Source of the DNA: CPC320 sp002684375
GTDB lineage: Bacteria > Pseudomonadota > Alphaproteobacteria > Rhodobacterales > Rhodobacteraceae
DNA length: 64,000 bases
Assembly: GCA_965662545.1 (NCBI GenBank)
Contig: CBFIHZ010000004.1
Span: forward strand, 62,001 to 126,000
Reading direction: 5' to 3'
This document shows, one piece after another, positions 35,881 to 44,525 of the stretch (position 1 is its first letter; the number at the start of each line of letters is the position of its first letter). The notes beneath the pieces are model-generated. The model was given only the letters and a program-made list of their open reading frames with translations, ran no database searches and was not told the DNA's origin. Position numbers and translations under genes: made by a program.

Positions 35881-37105
35881 TGACGGATATTCAGATCTTT
35901 CCAACCACGACAGTTTTGCCGATGGTGTGCCGCATAAAACCTTTGACCGCTTGCGGCGGGAAGATCCGGTGTCTTGGACCGAGGGCAATGGCACGGCCAA
36001 GGGGTTTTGGAACCTGACGCGCCACGCTGATATCCTGCAGGCCAATAAAGATTATAAAAGCTTCAGCTCCGGTCAGGGCATTCGCATCGAAGATCAGAGC
36101 CATGAGGAATATATGGCGCGCCGGACCTTTCAAGAGACCGACCCGCCAGAGCATTCAGCCACACGTCGTGCGGTCAATCCGCTGTTTGCCAAACAAGTGG
36201 TTGCCAACTTCGAAGAGCTGATTACGCAACTTGCCGCTGACATTGTCGATGCGGCATTGAAAAAAAATGAGTTTGACGTTGTTGAAGAGATTGCAAAGCA
36301 GCTCCCTATGCTGATGCTGGGGCGTATTCTGGGTGTGCCGGACGAAGATTTGCCTTGGTTGGTGGATAAGGGTGACGCCTTGATTGGTAATTCTGACCCG
36401 GACTTTACAACGCATGTGGTCGACCAGATGGACACCGAGGCTTATCGCTTGATGCCATTTCGCAACCCGGCGGGGGCCGACCTTTATGCGTATGCCGCCG
36501 AGATATTATCCGGGCACAAACGGGTTGGGCAAGACGGCATTCTGGCTCGCATGATGCAAACCCAAGATATGCTGGATCCATTGGCGTTTAAAAATTTCTT
36601 CTGTTTACTGGTTGCCGCCGGCAATGATACCACACGCTATTCTATTGCGATGGCCTTTCATTTGCTGACCCAAAACCCGGCATTGGTGACACAACTTAAA
36701 ACAGGCCGGTATTGGGACGCGGTTGCCGATGAAGTTATCCGGCTGGCGTCGCCCACCATGCATTTTAGGCGGACTGCGATCCAAGATTGCGAACTGCATG
36801 GCAAAAAAATTCTCAAAGGCGATAAGGTTCTGCTGTGGTTCATATCGGGGAGCAGGGATGAGACTGTGTTCAAGGATCCGCATACCGCACGTCTTGACCG
36901 TGGTGCAAATAGACACCTTGCCTTTGGTCAAGGTGGGGTCCATGTCTGCTTAGGAATGCATCTTGCCAGACTTGAAGTCCGCATCGCGCTGGAGCAATTT
37001 ATCAAGCGTATTGATACTGTTGAGGCGATAGAGGCGCCAAACTGGACACGGTCGAATTTTATCTGCGGCGTGAAAAAACTAAATCTGCGTGTAAAGGTTT
37101 TATGA
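35873..37105 (+). CDS. Cytochrome P450 monooxygenase
   Basis: This 410-residue soluble bacterial P450 has the I-helix A-A-G-N-D-T-T (248-254) with the acid and threonine for proton delivery, the ExxR motif at 287-290, and the heme loop FGQGGVHVCLG with thiolate C359. Nothing essential is missing. ATG 35873 was chosen because AAAGGAG lies about ten bases upstream. The gene overlaps the amidotransferase gene by eight bases and is followed by the ligase gene three bases after its stop codon, so all three are probably made together. Proposed role: hydroxylate a gamma-glutamylated amine, as the multicomponent IpuABDE oxygenase is thought to do in isopropylamine use. No ferredoxin or reductase gene is in the window. 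Confidence 0.95.
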   Translation: MLDDGYSDLSNHDSFADGVPHKTFDRLRREDPVSWTEGNGTAKGFWNLTRHADILQANKDYKSFSSGQGIRIEDQSHEEYMARRTFQETDPPEHSATRRAVNPLFAKQVVANFEELITQLAADIVDAALKKNEFDVVEEIAKQLPMLMLGRILGVPDEDLPWLVDKGDALIGNSDPDFTTHVVDQMDTEAYRLMPFRNPAGADLYAYAAEILSGHKRVGQDGILARMMQTQDMLDPLAFKNFFCLLVAAGNDTTRYSIAMAFHLLTQNPALVTQLKTGRYWDAVADEVIRLASPTMHFRRTAIQDCELHGKKILKGDKVLLWFISGSRDETVFKDPHTARLDRGANRHLAFGQGGVHVCLGMHLARLEVRIALEQFIKRIDTVEAIEAPNWTRSNFICGVKKLNLRVKVL

Positions 37106-37108
37106 GTC

Positions 37109-38389
37109 ATGAGAGAAGATAATATAAACCGGACTCGGGCTTTGTTCTGCGACATGTTGAATTTACCGCGTGGTAAATATGTGCCCGTTGATGTGGCGGC
37201 GTCGGGTGCCATTGGCTTTGCGCGGGGGGCATTTGCGGTTTCTTTTGATCGCGACCTTCTGACCGTTCCGGGCTGTGGCTTTTATGATGGGCTGCCGGAT
37301 ATGGAATTGGTGCTGGACAAAGACCGGCGCAAAAGCTGGCAACCCAATACAGAAATTGCCCTTGGCAATCTGCAAGTTGACGACCAGCCTTTTGGCTTAT
37401 GTGCGCGCTCACAGTTGCAACGAACATTGAATGAATGGCAAAGCCTTGGGTACAGGCCAATGATCGGGCTGGAAACCGAAGCCTATCTTTTCCAACGCGA
37501 TGAAGACGGCGTCTGGCGTCCCTATGATACCCCCGGCGCATTTGTGTATGGCACGGGGCCTGCCAATGATCCCTTGGGGGTTATGGATGATATCTGGGAA
37601 ACGGCGCAGGCTTGCGACATTCCGATCGAGAGCATGAACGGTGAATATGATAACGGCCAGTTTGAATTAACGCTTCGGTTTACAGATGCACTCAAGGCCT
37701 GTGATGACGCATTTCTGCTGAAAACAATGGCCCGGGAGGTGGCTTTAAAAAAGGGGCTTTTACTGACCTTTTTGCCCAAACCTATTCCGGACAGGGGCGG
37801 CTCGGGTCTGCATGTCAATTTTAGTTTCATGGATCAAAACGGTGAAAACGTGGTCGCCCCCACTGGGGATTTATCTGCCTTGGCCCGAAACTGTATTGCG
37901 GGCCTGATCCACCACCACCCAGCTTTGGCGGGCTTGCTGGCCACTACGGTGAACAGCTATGATCGACTTGGCCCGGCTAGTATGGCTGGCTATTGGGCCA
38001 ATTGGGCGGACGACCATCGTTTGGTGACCACGCGCTGCGCGACCAAATCGCCAAAATCAGCCCGTCTTGAACATCGTATGGCGGATTGTGCAACCAACCC
38101 CTATCTTGCCGTGACGGCGGTGCTTCAGGCGGCCAAGCTGGGTGTTGCGGGCCAAATGGCGCTGCAACCGGCCGAAGATCTCGACGGAATCGAAAACGTA
38201 CGGGAAACTCGCCATGTGCCCTCAGGTTTGGATAAGGCGCTTGCGGCGCTCGACCAAGATGAACCTCTCAGACAGGCTGTAGGTGCGCTGCTGTGTGATG
38301 GTCTTTTGTTTATCAAGCGCGATGAGTTTGCCCGGCTAGAAGGCAAAAGCGTTGATGAGGTGCGTAATTTTTACTTGCCTTTTATTTAA
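37109..38389 (+). CDS. Glutamine-synthetase-family ligase (candidate gamma-glutamylamide synthetase, PuuA/IpuC-like)
   Basis: This 426-residue member of the glutamine synthetase fold has metal and substrate residues in place: GLETEAYLF, NGEYDNGQFELTL, GGSGLHVNFSF, TVNSYDRLGPASM, and the C-terminal RLEHRMADCATNPYLAV. It is shorter than housekeeping GlnA and lacks the NRAA-type adenylylation-site context I would expect there. The family includes ligases that join glutamate to amines using ATP (PuuA for putrescine, IpuC for isopropylamine, GmaS for methylamine). With the amidotransferase and P450 next to it, amine activation is the most likely job. The amine cannot be read from sequence. GmaS is less likely because N-methylglutamate synthase and dehydrogenase genes are absent. 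Confidence 0.85.
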   Translation: MREDNINRTRALFCDMLNLPRGKYVPVDVAASGAIGFARGAFAVSFDRDLLTVPGCGFYDGLPDMELVLDKDRRKSWQPNTEIALGNLQVDDQPFGLCARSQLQRTLNEWQSLGYRPMIGLETEAYLFQRDEDGVWRPYDTPGAFVYGTGPANDPLGVMDDIWETAQACDIPIESMNGEYDNGQFELTLRFTDALKACDDAFLLKTMAREVALKKGLLLTFLPKPIPDRGGSGLHVNFSFMDQNGENVVAPTGDLSALARNCIAGLIHHHPALAGLLATTVNSYDRLGPASMAGYWANWADDHRLVTTRCATKSPKSARLEHRMADCATNPYLAVTAVLQAAKLGVAGQMALQPAEDLDGIENVRETRHVPSGLDKALAALDQDEPLRQAVGALLCDGLLFIKRDEFARLEGKSVDEVRNFYLPFI

Positions 38390-38568
38390 TTTAAACGTGG
38401 AAATATCATGCGTCGTCATAGAAGAAAATGGTATTTCAGAAAAGGGGAGTGTCACGCCCGGTCTTTGGGCGCCATAACTTGTAAAGAAATTTGAAAACCA
38501 GAGCAGCGGGCTAAAATTCACTGCCCGAACTGCCAAACCAACCGCATTTTATCTGAGGTAAAGAGACC

Positions 38569-40053
38569 ATGACCCAAGCCGAGATAGACGCTCTGCGCTC
38601 CAAGCTGATCGTGCCACAAAACCACCTTATCGATGGGCGTAATCTGCCCAGTGAGGATGGCGGTGTGACCGATGTGATCTCACCGATAAATGGCCAGTGT
38701 ATCACAACGGTTGCGGCCGGAACGTCAGGCGATGCAGCGCGCGCGATACAGGCGGCAAGAGCCGCATTCGAAGATCGCAGGTGGGCGGGGATGCCGCCTG
38801 CCGAGCGCAAGCGTATCTTATTCAAATGGGCTGATTTGATTGCTGCGGAAAGTCTTGAACTGGCGGTCTTGGGTGTGCGCGATAATGGCACCGAAATCGC
38901 GATGGCGATCAAGGCTGAGGTCGGTTCGGCGATTGGAACCCTGCGCTATTACGCTGAGGCGCTTGATAAAATTTATGGCGAAATAGCACCGACCGGAGAT
39001 ACGACGCTTGGGTTGATTCACAAAGCCCCTGTGGGTGTGGTGGCGGCGATCATTCCGTGGAACTTTCCCTTGATGATCGGGATGTGGAAACTGGGCCCCG
39101 CTCTGGCTGCCGGAAACTCGGTGGTGATCAAACCTCCCGAAAGCGCGTCGCTTAGTATGTTACGCATCTGTCAACTGGCGCATGAGGCCGGACTTCCGCC
39201 CGGTGTTTTGAATGTGGTTACCGGGCGGGGCTCGGTGGTCGGTGAAGCCTTGGCAACCTCAATGGAGGTGGATGTGATGGCCTTTACCGGATCGGGCCCG
39301 GTTGGTCGGCGCCTGTTAGAAAATGCGGCGCGTTCGAATATGAAACGCTGCTATCTTGAGTTGGGGGGCAAATCTCCCAATATAATTTTCGAGGATACAG
39401 CCGATTTGGCGCAGGCGGCCAAGGTTTCGGCCGGGGGGATTTTCCGCAATTCAGGACAAGTCTGTATCGCGGGTTCGCGCCTGTTGGTGCAAGAAAATAT
39501 TGCCGAGGAATTTCTGGTTGAAATGACCGCAAATGCACAGGCATTTCAAATCGGAGACCCCCTTGATCTTACCAGCCATATCGGCGCTGTGCATTCGTTG
39601 TCAGAGCTTGAGGCTAATCTTGATTTTGTCGCCCAGGCCGAGGACGAAGGCGCGGCACGCCGCACCGGTGGCGCGCGCATCTTGGCCGACACCGGGGGCT
39701 ATTACATGCAGCCAACGATTATGACGGGGGTCAAGCCATCGCACGCCCTGTTCAACAACGAGGTCTTTGGCCCAGTTTTGGCTGTGACCACGTTCAAAGA
39801 CGAAGAAGAGGCCCTGAAATTGGCAAACGCCACGGTTTACGGATTGGCCGCAGGCGTCTGGACGTCAAACCTGTCGCGGGCGCACAGAATGGTAGCCGGT
39901 TTGCGCGCTGGTGTCGTGCATGTCAACACCTATGGCGGTGCGGACATGACAGTGCCGCTCGGTGGCGTTAAACAATCCGGCAATGGTCAGGATAAGTCAC
40001 TGCATGCTCTGGACAAATATTTTGATCTGAAAACTGCCTGGATTCAACTTTGA
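38569..40053 (+). CDS. NAD(P)-dependent aldehyde dehydrogenase of the amine cluster
   Basis: This 494-residue class I aldehyde dehydrogenase has the general base E264 in LELGGKSPN, the nucleophile C299 in GQVCIAGSR, the cofactor region VAAIIPWNFPLMI, and the C-terminal PLGGVKQSGNG. It oxidises an aldehyde to the carboxylate. The gap of 179 bases before it contains a short stem (CGCCC/GGGCG near 38457-38473) that could reduce read-through. Located directly before the phospho-lyase and kinase genes, it is the natural last enzyme for the aldehyde they would produce. ATG 38569 follows TGAGGTAAAGAGACC. Confidence 0.95.
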   Translation: MTQAEIDALRSKLIVPQNHLIDGRNLPSEDGGVTDVISPINGQCITTVAAGTSGDAARAIQAARAAFEDRRWAGMPPAERKRILFKWADLIAAESLELAVLGVRDNGTEIAMAIKAEVGSAIGTLRYYAEALDKIYGEIAPTGDTTLGLIHKAPVGVVAAIIPWNFPLMIGMWKLGPALAAGNSVVIKPPESASLSMLRICQLAHEAGLPPGVLNVVTGRGSVVGEALATSMEVDVMAFTGSGPVGRRLLENAARSNMKRCYLELGGKSPNIIFEDTADLAQAAKVSAGGIFRNSGQVCIAGSRLLVQENIAEEFLVEMTANAQAFQIGDPLDLTSHIGAVHSLSELEANLDFVAQAEDEGAARRTGGARILADTGGYYMQPTIMTGVKPSHALFNNEVFGPVLAVTTFKDEEEALKLANATVYGLAAGVWTSNLSRAHRMVAGLRAGVVHVNTYGGADMTVPLGGVKQSGNGQDKSLHALDKYFDLKTAWIQL

Positions 40054-40067
40054 CCTGAGGATGTTGT

Positions 40068-41363
40068 ATGACTTTGTCTGTTGAATCTACCGACCTTTTG
40101 TTGCGGCGTGCCAAACTTCTGGGTCCTAATGTCTCGACCTTTTATCAAGAGCCGGTGCATATTGTTCGAGGCGAAGGCGTTTGGCTTTGGGATGCAGAGG
40201 GGCGCAAATATCTTGATTGTTATAACAACGTGCCACATGTGGGCCATTGCAATCCAAGGGTCACAGAGGCGATTTGTCGTCAGGTTGGCACGCTGAATAC
40301 GCACACCCGCTATCTGCATGAGGGATTGCTCGATTATATTGAGACCCTGACCGCAACGATGGATGCGAGCCTGAGTACGGCGATCCTGACTTGCACAGGA
40401 TCTGAGGCGAACGATATAGCGCTGCGCATGGCCGAGGCGGTGACCGGCAAACACGGCATCATTGCAACCGATGCCACCTATCACGGCAACACCGCCCTTG
40501 TGAGCCAGCTCAGCCGGTCAAACGTGCCGTCGGGTGGATTTGGCCTAGAGCAGTTTTTTCGGTTTGTTCCGGCCCCTGACAGCTATCGCAATCCTGATCC
40601 TGATGGCACCGGGTTTGCCGACTCTGTCGCGAAAAAAATAGATGAACTTGATGCCTCAGGCATTGGGTTCGCCGCCTTGGTGGTGTGTCCGTATTTTCTG
40701 AACGAAGGCTTTCCGGACACCGGCAATGGCTGGTTAAAACCGGTTGCCAAATTGGTGCGCAAGGCTGGTGGCCTGCTGATCTGCGACGAAGTACAATCGG
40801 GTTTTGGCCGTATTGGCAGTCATTTCTGGGCGCATGAAAAAATGGGCGTGGTGCCGGACGTGCTGACACTGGGCAAACCCATGGCCAACGGGCATCCGGT
40901 AGGCGGAGTTGTCACCGACACCGAAACGATGCGGGCGTTTCGATCCGGTTTTCGGTATTTCAACACCTTTGGAGGCAATCCGGTGTCTTGCGCTGCGGCA
41001 ATGGCTGTGCTTGAGGAAATGAGGGAAAATTCGCTCATGTCTCAGGCAAACAAGGTTGGAGACTACGCTCGCCTGCGCCTAGCAACCCTCATGCAAAAAT
41101 ACGAAGTTATTGGCGATATACGCGGATCAGGCCTGATTTTTGGCGCTGAAATGGTTTGCGACCGCCAAAGCAAGGAACCTGCCAGTGACTTTACAGACCA
41201 GATTATCAATGCGATGCGCCAACGCGGTGTGCTTTTGTCAAAGCTTGGACGCCGAAAAAACAGTTTGAAAATTCGACCGCCAATGCCCTTTTCGGTCGCA
41301 AATACCGATTTTTTGTTCGATACCCTCGATGAAGTTCTGGCTGTAACGCCGTTTTGCCGATGA
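40068..41363 (+). CDS. Class III aminotransferase-fold PLP enzyme, candidate amino-alcohol-phosphate phospho-lyase (AGXT2L-like)
   Basis: This 431-residue protein has the class III fold with PLP lysine K270. Several segments follow the AGXT2L1/AGXT2L2 subfamily (ethanolamine-phosphate and phosphohydroxylysine phospho-lyases) rather than ordinary omega-transaminases: YLDCYNNVPHVGHCNP, LNTHTRYLHEG, CTGSEANDIALRMA and LTLGKPMANGHPVGGVVT. Those enzymes remove phosphate and ammonia from a phosphorylated vicinal amino alcohol and leave a carbonyl compound. The following gene is an APH-fold kinase that overlaps it as ATGA, as expected for a kinase/phospho-lyase pair. A true transaminase role is the alternative. 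It lies 14 bases after the aldehyde dehydrogenase. Confidence 0.85.
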   Translation: MTLSVESTDLLLRRAKLLGPNVSTFYQEPVHIVRGEGVWLWDAEGRKYLDCYNNVPHVGHCNPRVTEAICRQVGTLNTHTRYLHEGLLDYIETLTATMDASLSTAILTCTGSEANDIALRMAEAVTGKHGIIATDATYHGNTALVSQLSRSNVPSGGFGLEQFFRFVPAPDSYRNPDPDGTGFADSVAKKIDELDASGIGFAALVVCPYFLNEGFPDTGNGWLKPVAKLVRKAGGLLICDEVQSGFGRIGSHFWAHEKMGVVPDVLTLGKPMANGHPVGGVVTDTETMRAFRSGFRYFNTFGGNPVSCAAAMAVLEEMRENSLMSQANKVGDYARLRLATLMQKYEVIGDIRGSGLIFGAEMVCDRQSKEPASDFTDQIINAMRQRGVLLSKLGRRKNSLKIRPPMPFSVANTDFLFDTLDEVLAVTPFCR

Positions 41364-42295
41364 ACAGCATCGTCAAAAACGCTCTGTGTCGGTGGGGGAT
41401 GTCTGATGCTGATTTCCATCTGATCGCCGCCCGGGAAAACAGCGTGTATCGCGTGGATCACGACGGTCTTAGCTATGCGTTGCGGGTACACCGGCGGGGC
41501 TATCGCAGTGACGCGGAGCTTTGGTCTGAGTTGCAGTGGATGCAAGCGATAAGCCACGGTGGGATCGACGTGCCAGCACCGGTTGCATCGGCCAGTGGGC
41601 AGTTTTTGCATGTGGTTGATGGTGTGCATGTTGATGTACTAAACTGGCTGCCTGGCGCGCCCCTCGGATCCACATTCGAAGCGTTAAAGGCCGCAGATCG
41701 GACGGGGTTGTTTCGGCGTATCGGCTGCCAAATGGCACGGTTGCATAGGATCTCGGATGCCTGGGTTCGGCCAGAGGGCTTCAACCGCTGCGCATGGGAT
41801 CGGGGCGGGTTGCTTGGAGAGGCGCCGCTCTGGGGCCGGTTTTGGGAAAACCCAACGCTTGGCGTTGAGGACCGCGCGTTGTTTACGCGCGTTCGCGAAA
41901 CTGCGAACTACGCGCTCGCCGGTCGAGAGACCGCGTTGGATTATGGGTTGATACATGCCGATTTGGTGCGCGAAAATATCATAATTGATGGGGACCGGTT
42001 GCAGTTTATCGATTTTGATGACGGGGGTTTTGGATTTCGACTGTTTGATCTGGCAACAGCACTAATCAAAAACCTTGGGGAACGGGATTATCCTGCATTG
42101 CGCGACGCGCTGATCTCGGGGTACCGCGAGGTGCGCGCCATTGACATAGAGGCGCTTGAGCTGTTTGTTCTTTTACGTTCAGCCACGTACGTCGGCTGGA
42201 TTATCGAGCGGATGGAAGAGCCGGGTGCAGACAGACGCAATGCTTCGTTTATCACCACCACACGCCACCTTGCGCAGGCCTATCTTGGTCGGTGA
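41360..42295 (+). CDS. APH-fold small-molecule kinase, candidate amino-alcohol kinase
   Basis: This 311-residue aminoglycoside-phosphotransferase-fold protein has the catalytic H199-x-D201 in IHADLVREN and the metal-binding D218 in FIDFDDGGFG. Relatives include choline, homoserine and hydroxylysine kinases. The start overlaps the stop codon of the phospho-lyase gene (ATGA), which indicates coupled synthesis. The pairing suggests phosphorylation of the hydroxyl group of an amino alcohol to make the lyase substrate. No aminoglycoside resistance role is implied: the fold is shared but the context is catabolic. It is the last gene of the operon and converges on a LysR gene 79 bases away. Confidence 0.88.
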   Translation: MNSIVKNALCRWGMSDADFHLIAARENSVYRVDHDGLSYALRVHRRGYRSDAELWSELQWMQAISHGGIDVPAPVASASGQFLHVVDGVHVDVLNWLPGAPLGSTFEALKAADRTGLFRRIGCQMARLHRISDAWVRPEGFNRCAWDRGGLLGEAPLWGRFWENPTLGVEDRALFTRVRETANYALAGRETALDYGLIHADLVRENIIIDGDRLQFIDFDDGGFGFRLFDLATALIKNLGERDYPALRDALISGYREVRAIDIEALELFVLLRSATYVGWIIERMEEPGADRRNASFITTTRHLAQAYLGR

Positions 42296-42374
42296 AAGGC
42301 ATAACCGATGCAAAAACTGGAATGCCGTTTGTGGGGTCAGGTTCAGAGTGCAGAGCCGGGCCTGCCCGTCGCAC

Positions 42375-43268
42375 TCAGGGTTGTTCGGCGCTCCAGACAT
42401 CTAGCAAAGCACCTGTGATATCGTCTCTAATATCTGCATAAACGGCAACTTCTAGTTTTTCTCTTCCCAACTGGTTGGCGAGAGAAATCAGATCACCGTT
42501 TTCGATCTCGCGATGGGCCATGCTAAAGGGCAGCCATCCGATTCCGATGCCTTTCAGTGCGAGTTCTTTTATACCACTTGAAAAGGCCGTTTCGCAGACC
42601 GGGTTACGGCTGTGGGCCTGTGTTCCAAATGCGCGTTCCCCAAAAGTGAGAACTTCGCCAAAATAACTGTTGTCAGGATAGACAAGCGCTGGCGTTTTAT
42701 CGGTTATTTCTCCGTTTGCTTTGACCGTAAACCGCAAGGGACCTCCGACCACCGGTATTAGATAGTCGCTACTCCAAACTTCGCGTCTGATCGAGGGCCC
42801 AAAGGGTAGAGAGCCGGCGTTGTCAGACTCGTAACAAAGTAAAATGCTGGTATCGCCGCGCAAAAACATTGTGACGCAATCGTGCAAATTTCCGGCTCGC
42901 AATCGAAACTTGAGCGATGGGAAATGATGTTTCGCCCGCAGAGCCATGTCGGGAAACGTAGAAAAAATAGGTGCGTGTTGTGCGGCAATCGAAACGGTGG
43001 AACTTGCCGGGTCAAAATGCGCAATCTTGGCGCGTAAATCTTTGAGGCGCGCGACCAGTGCCCGGATCTCGACCTCATTGGATACAAGCGCCGCGCTGAT
43101 ATCGACCCGGTTGGTCCCTCTTTGTAAGACGGTCACTCCGAGCCAGTCTTCAAAGCCACGAATACGTCTTGAAAACGCTGGCTGCGTAATGTTTCGGCGC
43201 GCTGCCGCACGCGTCATATTTCCCTCTTCCAAGAGCACCAATACGTCGTCAAGCCACTGCATGTCCAT
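42375..43268 (-). CDS. LysR-family transcriptional regulator
   Basis: This 297-residue LysR regulator has an N-terminal winged helix-turn-helix (MTRAAARRNITQPAFSRRIR) and a C-terminal LysR substrate-binding domain. ATG 43268 is preceded on its strand by GGAGGTTCCC. It is divergent from the sulfo-lyase-like gene and the betaine-type ABC transporter, and the palindrome at 43299-43317 lies in the shared upstream region, so it most likely controls those genes. CuyR-type LysR regulators occupy this position next to cysteate sulfo-lyase genes in relatives, so the context agrees. Ligand unknown. Confidence 0.92.
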   Translation of the reverse strand: MDMQWLDDVLVLLEEGNMTRAAARRNITQPAFSRRIRGFEDWLGVTVLQRGTNRVDISAALVSNEVEIRALVARLKDLRAKIAHFDPASSTVSIAAQHAPIFSTFPDMALRAKHHFPSLKFRLRAGNLHDCVTMFLRGDTSILLCYESDNAGSLPFGPSIRREVWSSDYLIPVVGGPLRFTVKANGEITDKTPALVYPDNSYFGEVLTFGERAFGTQAHSRNPVCETAFSSGIKELALKGIGIGWLPFSMAHREIENGDLISLANQLGREKLEVAVYADIRDDITGALLDVWSAEQP

Positions 43269-43298
43269 GGGAACCTCCTGTGCAGATGATATCCTTTA

Positions 43299-43317
43299 CC
43301 CATACTAATAGTATGGG
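43299..43317. promoter_or_regulatory. Perfect palindrome, predicted LysR operator
   Basis: CCCATACTAATAGTATGGG is an 8-bp perfect inverted repeat with a three-base centre. It lies 31 bases upstream of the LysR start and on the promoter side of the divergent operon. It contains a dyad of the ATAC/GTAT type that LysR proteins commonly recognise. Binding is inferred. Confidence 0.6.
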
Positions 43318-43447
43318 CAGACCAATTAAAAAGCATTATTTTTCCTGTTTATCATGATGCATGCTTTGGCAAGCCCAAACTAAAGGATATAATCGCGTGA
43401 TAGGAATTGGCCAGAACATGCAATCTGCGAAACGAATGGCGCCGGAA

Positions 43448-44491
43448 ATGACCATCAGCTTGTGCAACGACCTTGCAACTACGCTGGCGAAATTTCCAAG
43501 ACAGCGCTTGGGCCACCTTCCCACGCCTCTGGAGCCGATGGACCGGCTTAGCGAAATCCTTGGGGGTCCGCGCCTTTGGGTCAAACGTGATGATTGCACG
43601 GGGCTTTCGTCTGGCGGCAACAAGACCCGCAAGCTAGAATTTCTGATGGGGGAGGCGTGTCAACAAGGGGTCGATACAATTATCACCCAAGGTGCCACGC
43701 AGTCCAATCATGCGCGGCAGACGGCGGCGGCAGCGGCCAAGCTGGGGATGGCATGCCATATCTTGCTCGAAGACCGCACCGGTTCAAACGATGAAAACTA
43801 TAAGTTGAATGGCAATGTTTTATTGGATCGGTTGCACGGGGCCTCGGTGTCCAAGCGCGGTGGCGGTGCAAATATGAATGCTGAAATGGATATTCTGGCC
43901 GAAAAACTGGCCCAAGAGGGTAAAAAACCGTATATTATTCCTGGTGGAGGATCTAACCCAATCGGGGCTTTGGGCTATGTGAACTGTGCCCGCGAAGTGG
44001 TGGAACAAGCCACTGGCATGGGCTTGCAAATCAATGCCCTGGTGCATGCAACGGGCAGTTCCGGCACGCAGGCCGGGCTTGTTGCCGGGTTGACCGCTCT
44101 TCAAAGCGATATGCATTTGCTGGGAATTGGCGTCAGGGCACCGCAGGAAAAGCAAGAACAGATGGTTTTTGACCTGGCGCAGCGCACTGCCGAATATCTT
44201 GGTACGGGGCTGCAAATAAACCGCAGCGATGTACGCGCCAATTGCACCTATGTCGGGGCGGGATACGGTATGCCGACAGACGGTATGGTCGATGCGGTTA
44301 AGTTGCTGGCGCGATCTGAGGGTCTTTTGTTCGATCCGGTCTATTCGGGCAAAGGGTTGGATGGCCTTATTGATCAAGTCCGCAAGGGTTATTTCGATGA
44401 CATGGAAAATGTCGTGTTTTTGCATACGGGCGGAAGTGTGTCGCTCTTTGGTTACCCTGAAACCTTTGGTTTGCCGGGTTATCAAGTCTAA
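43448..44491 (+). CDS. cuyA: PLP-dependent L-cysteate sulfo-lyase / D-cysteine desulfhydrase-like enzyme
   Basis: This protein of about 347 residues belongs to the tryptophan-synthase-beta fold group that includes D-cysteine desulfhydrase, ACC deaminase and CuyA. The PLP lysine is K59 in GGNKTRKLEF. The segment KRDDCTGLSSGGNKTRKLEF and QGATQSNHARQTAAAAAKLG resemble CuyA of roseobacters (cysteate to pyruvate, sulfite and ammonia) more than E. coli DcyD, which has a different residue run after KRDD. Starts are possible at 43361, GTG 43397 (with AAGGAT upstream), 43418, 43436 and 43448; I chose 43448 by family length. No sulfite exporter follows; instead a betaine-type ABC transporter does, so substrate assignment is tentative. 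Confidence 0.72.
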   Translation: MTISLCNDLATTLAKFPRQRLGHLPTPLEPMDRLSEILGGPRLWVKRDDCTGLSSGGNKTRKLEFLMGEACQQGVDTIITQGATQSNHARQTAAAAAKLGMACHILLEDRTGSNDENYKLNGNVLLDRLHGASVSKRGGGANMNAEMDILAEKLAQEGKKPYIIPGGGSNPIGALGYVNCAREVVEQATGMGLQINALVHATGSSGTQAGLVAGLTALQSDMHLLGIGVRAPQEKQEQMVFDLAQRTAEYLGTGLQINRSDVRANCTYVGAGYGMPTDGMVDAVKLLARSEGLLFDPVYSGKGLDGLIDQVRKGYFDDMENVVFLHTGGSVSLFGYPETFGLPGYQV

Positions 44492-44525
44492 CACACATCA
44501 CAAGTACCAAAACAGGAGAAACATT

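Noticed and set aside
37109..38389. Housekeeping glutamine synthetase or methylamine-specific GmaS
   Set aside because: It is shorter than GlnA, has no glnB-type neighbour, and the N-methylglutamate genes that accompany gmaS are absent.
41360..42295. Aminoglycoside resistance kinase
   Set aside because: Only the fold is shared; overlap with a phospho-lyase-like gene and the catabolic context point to a metabolic kinase.
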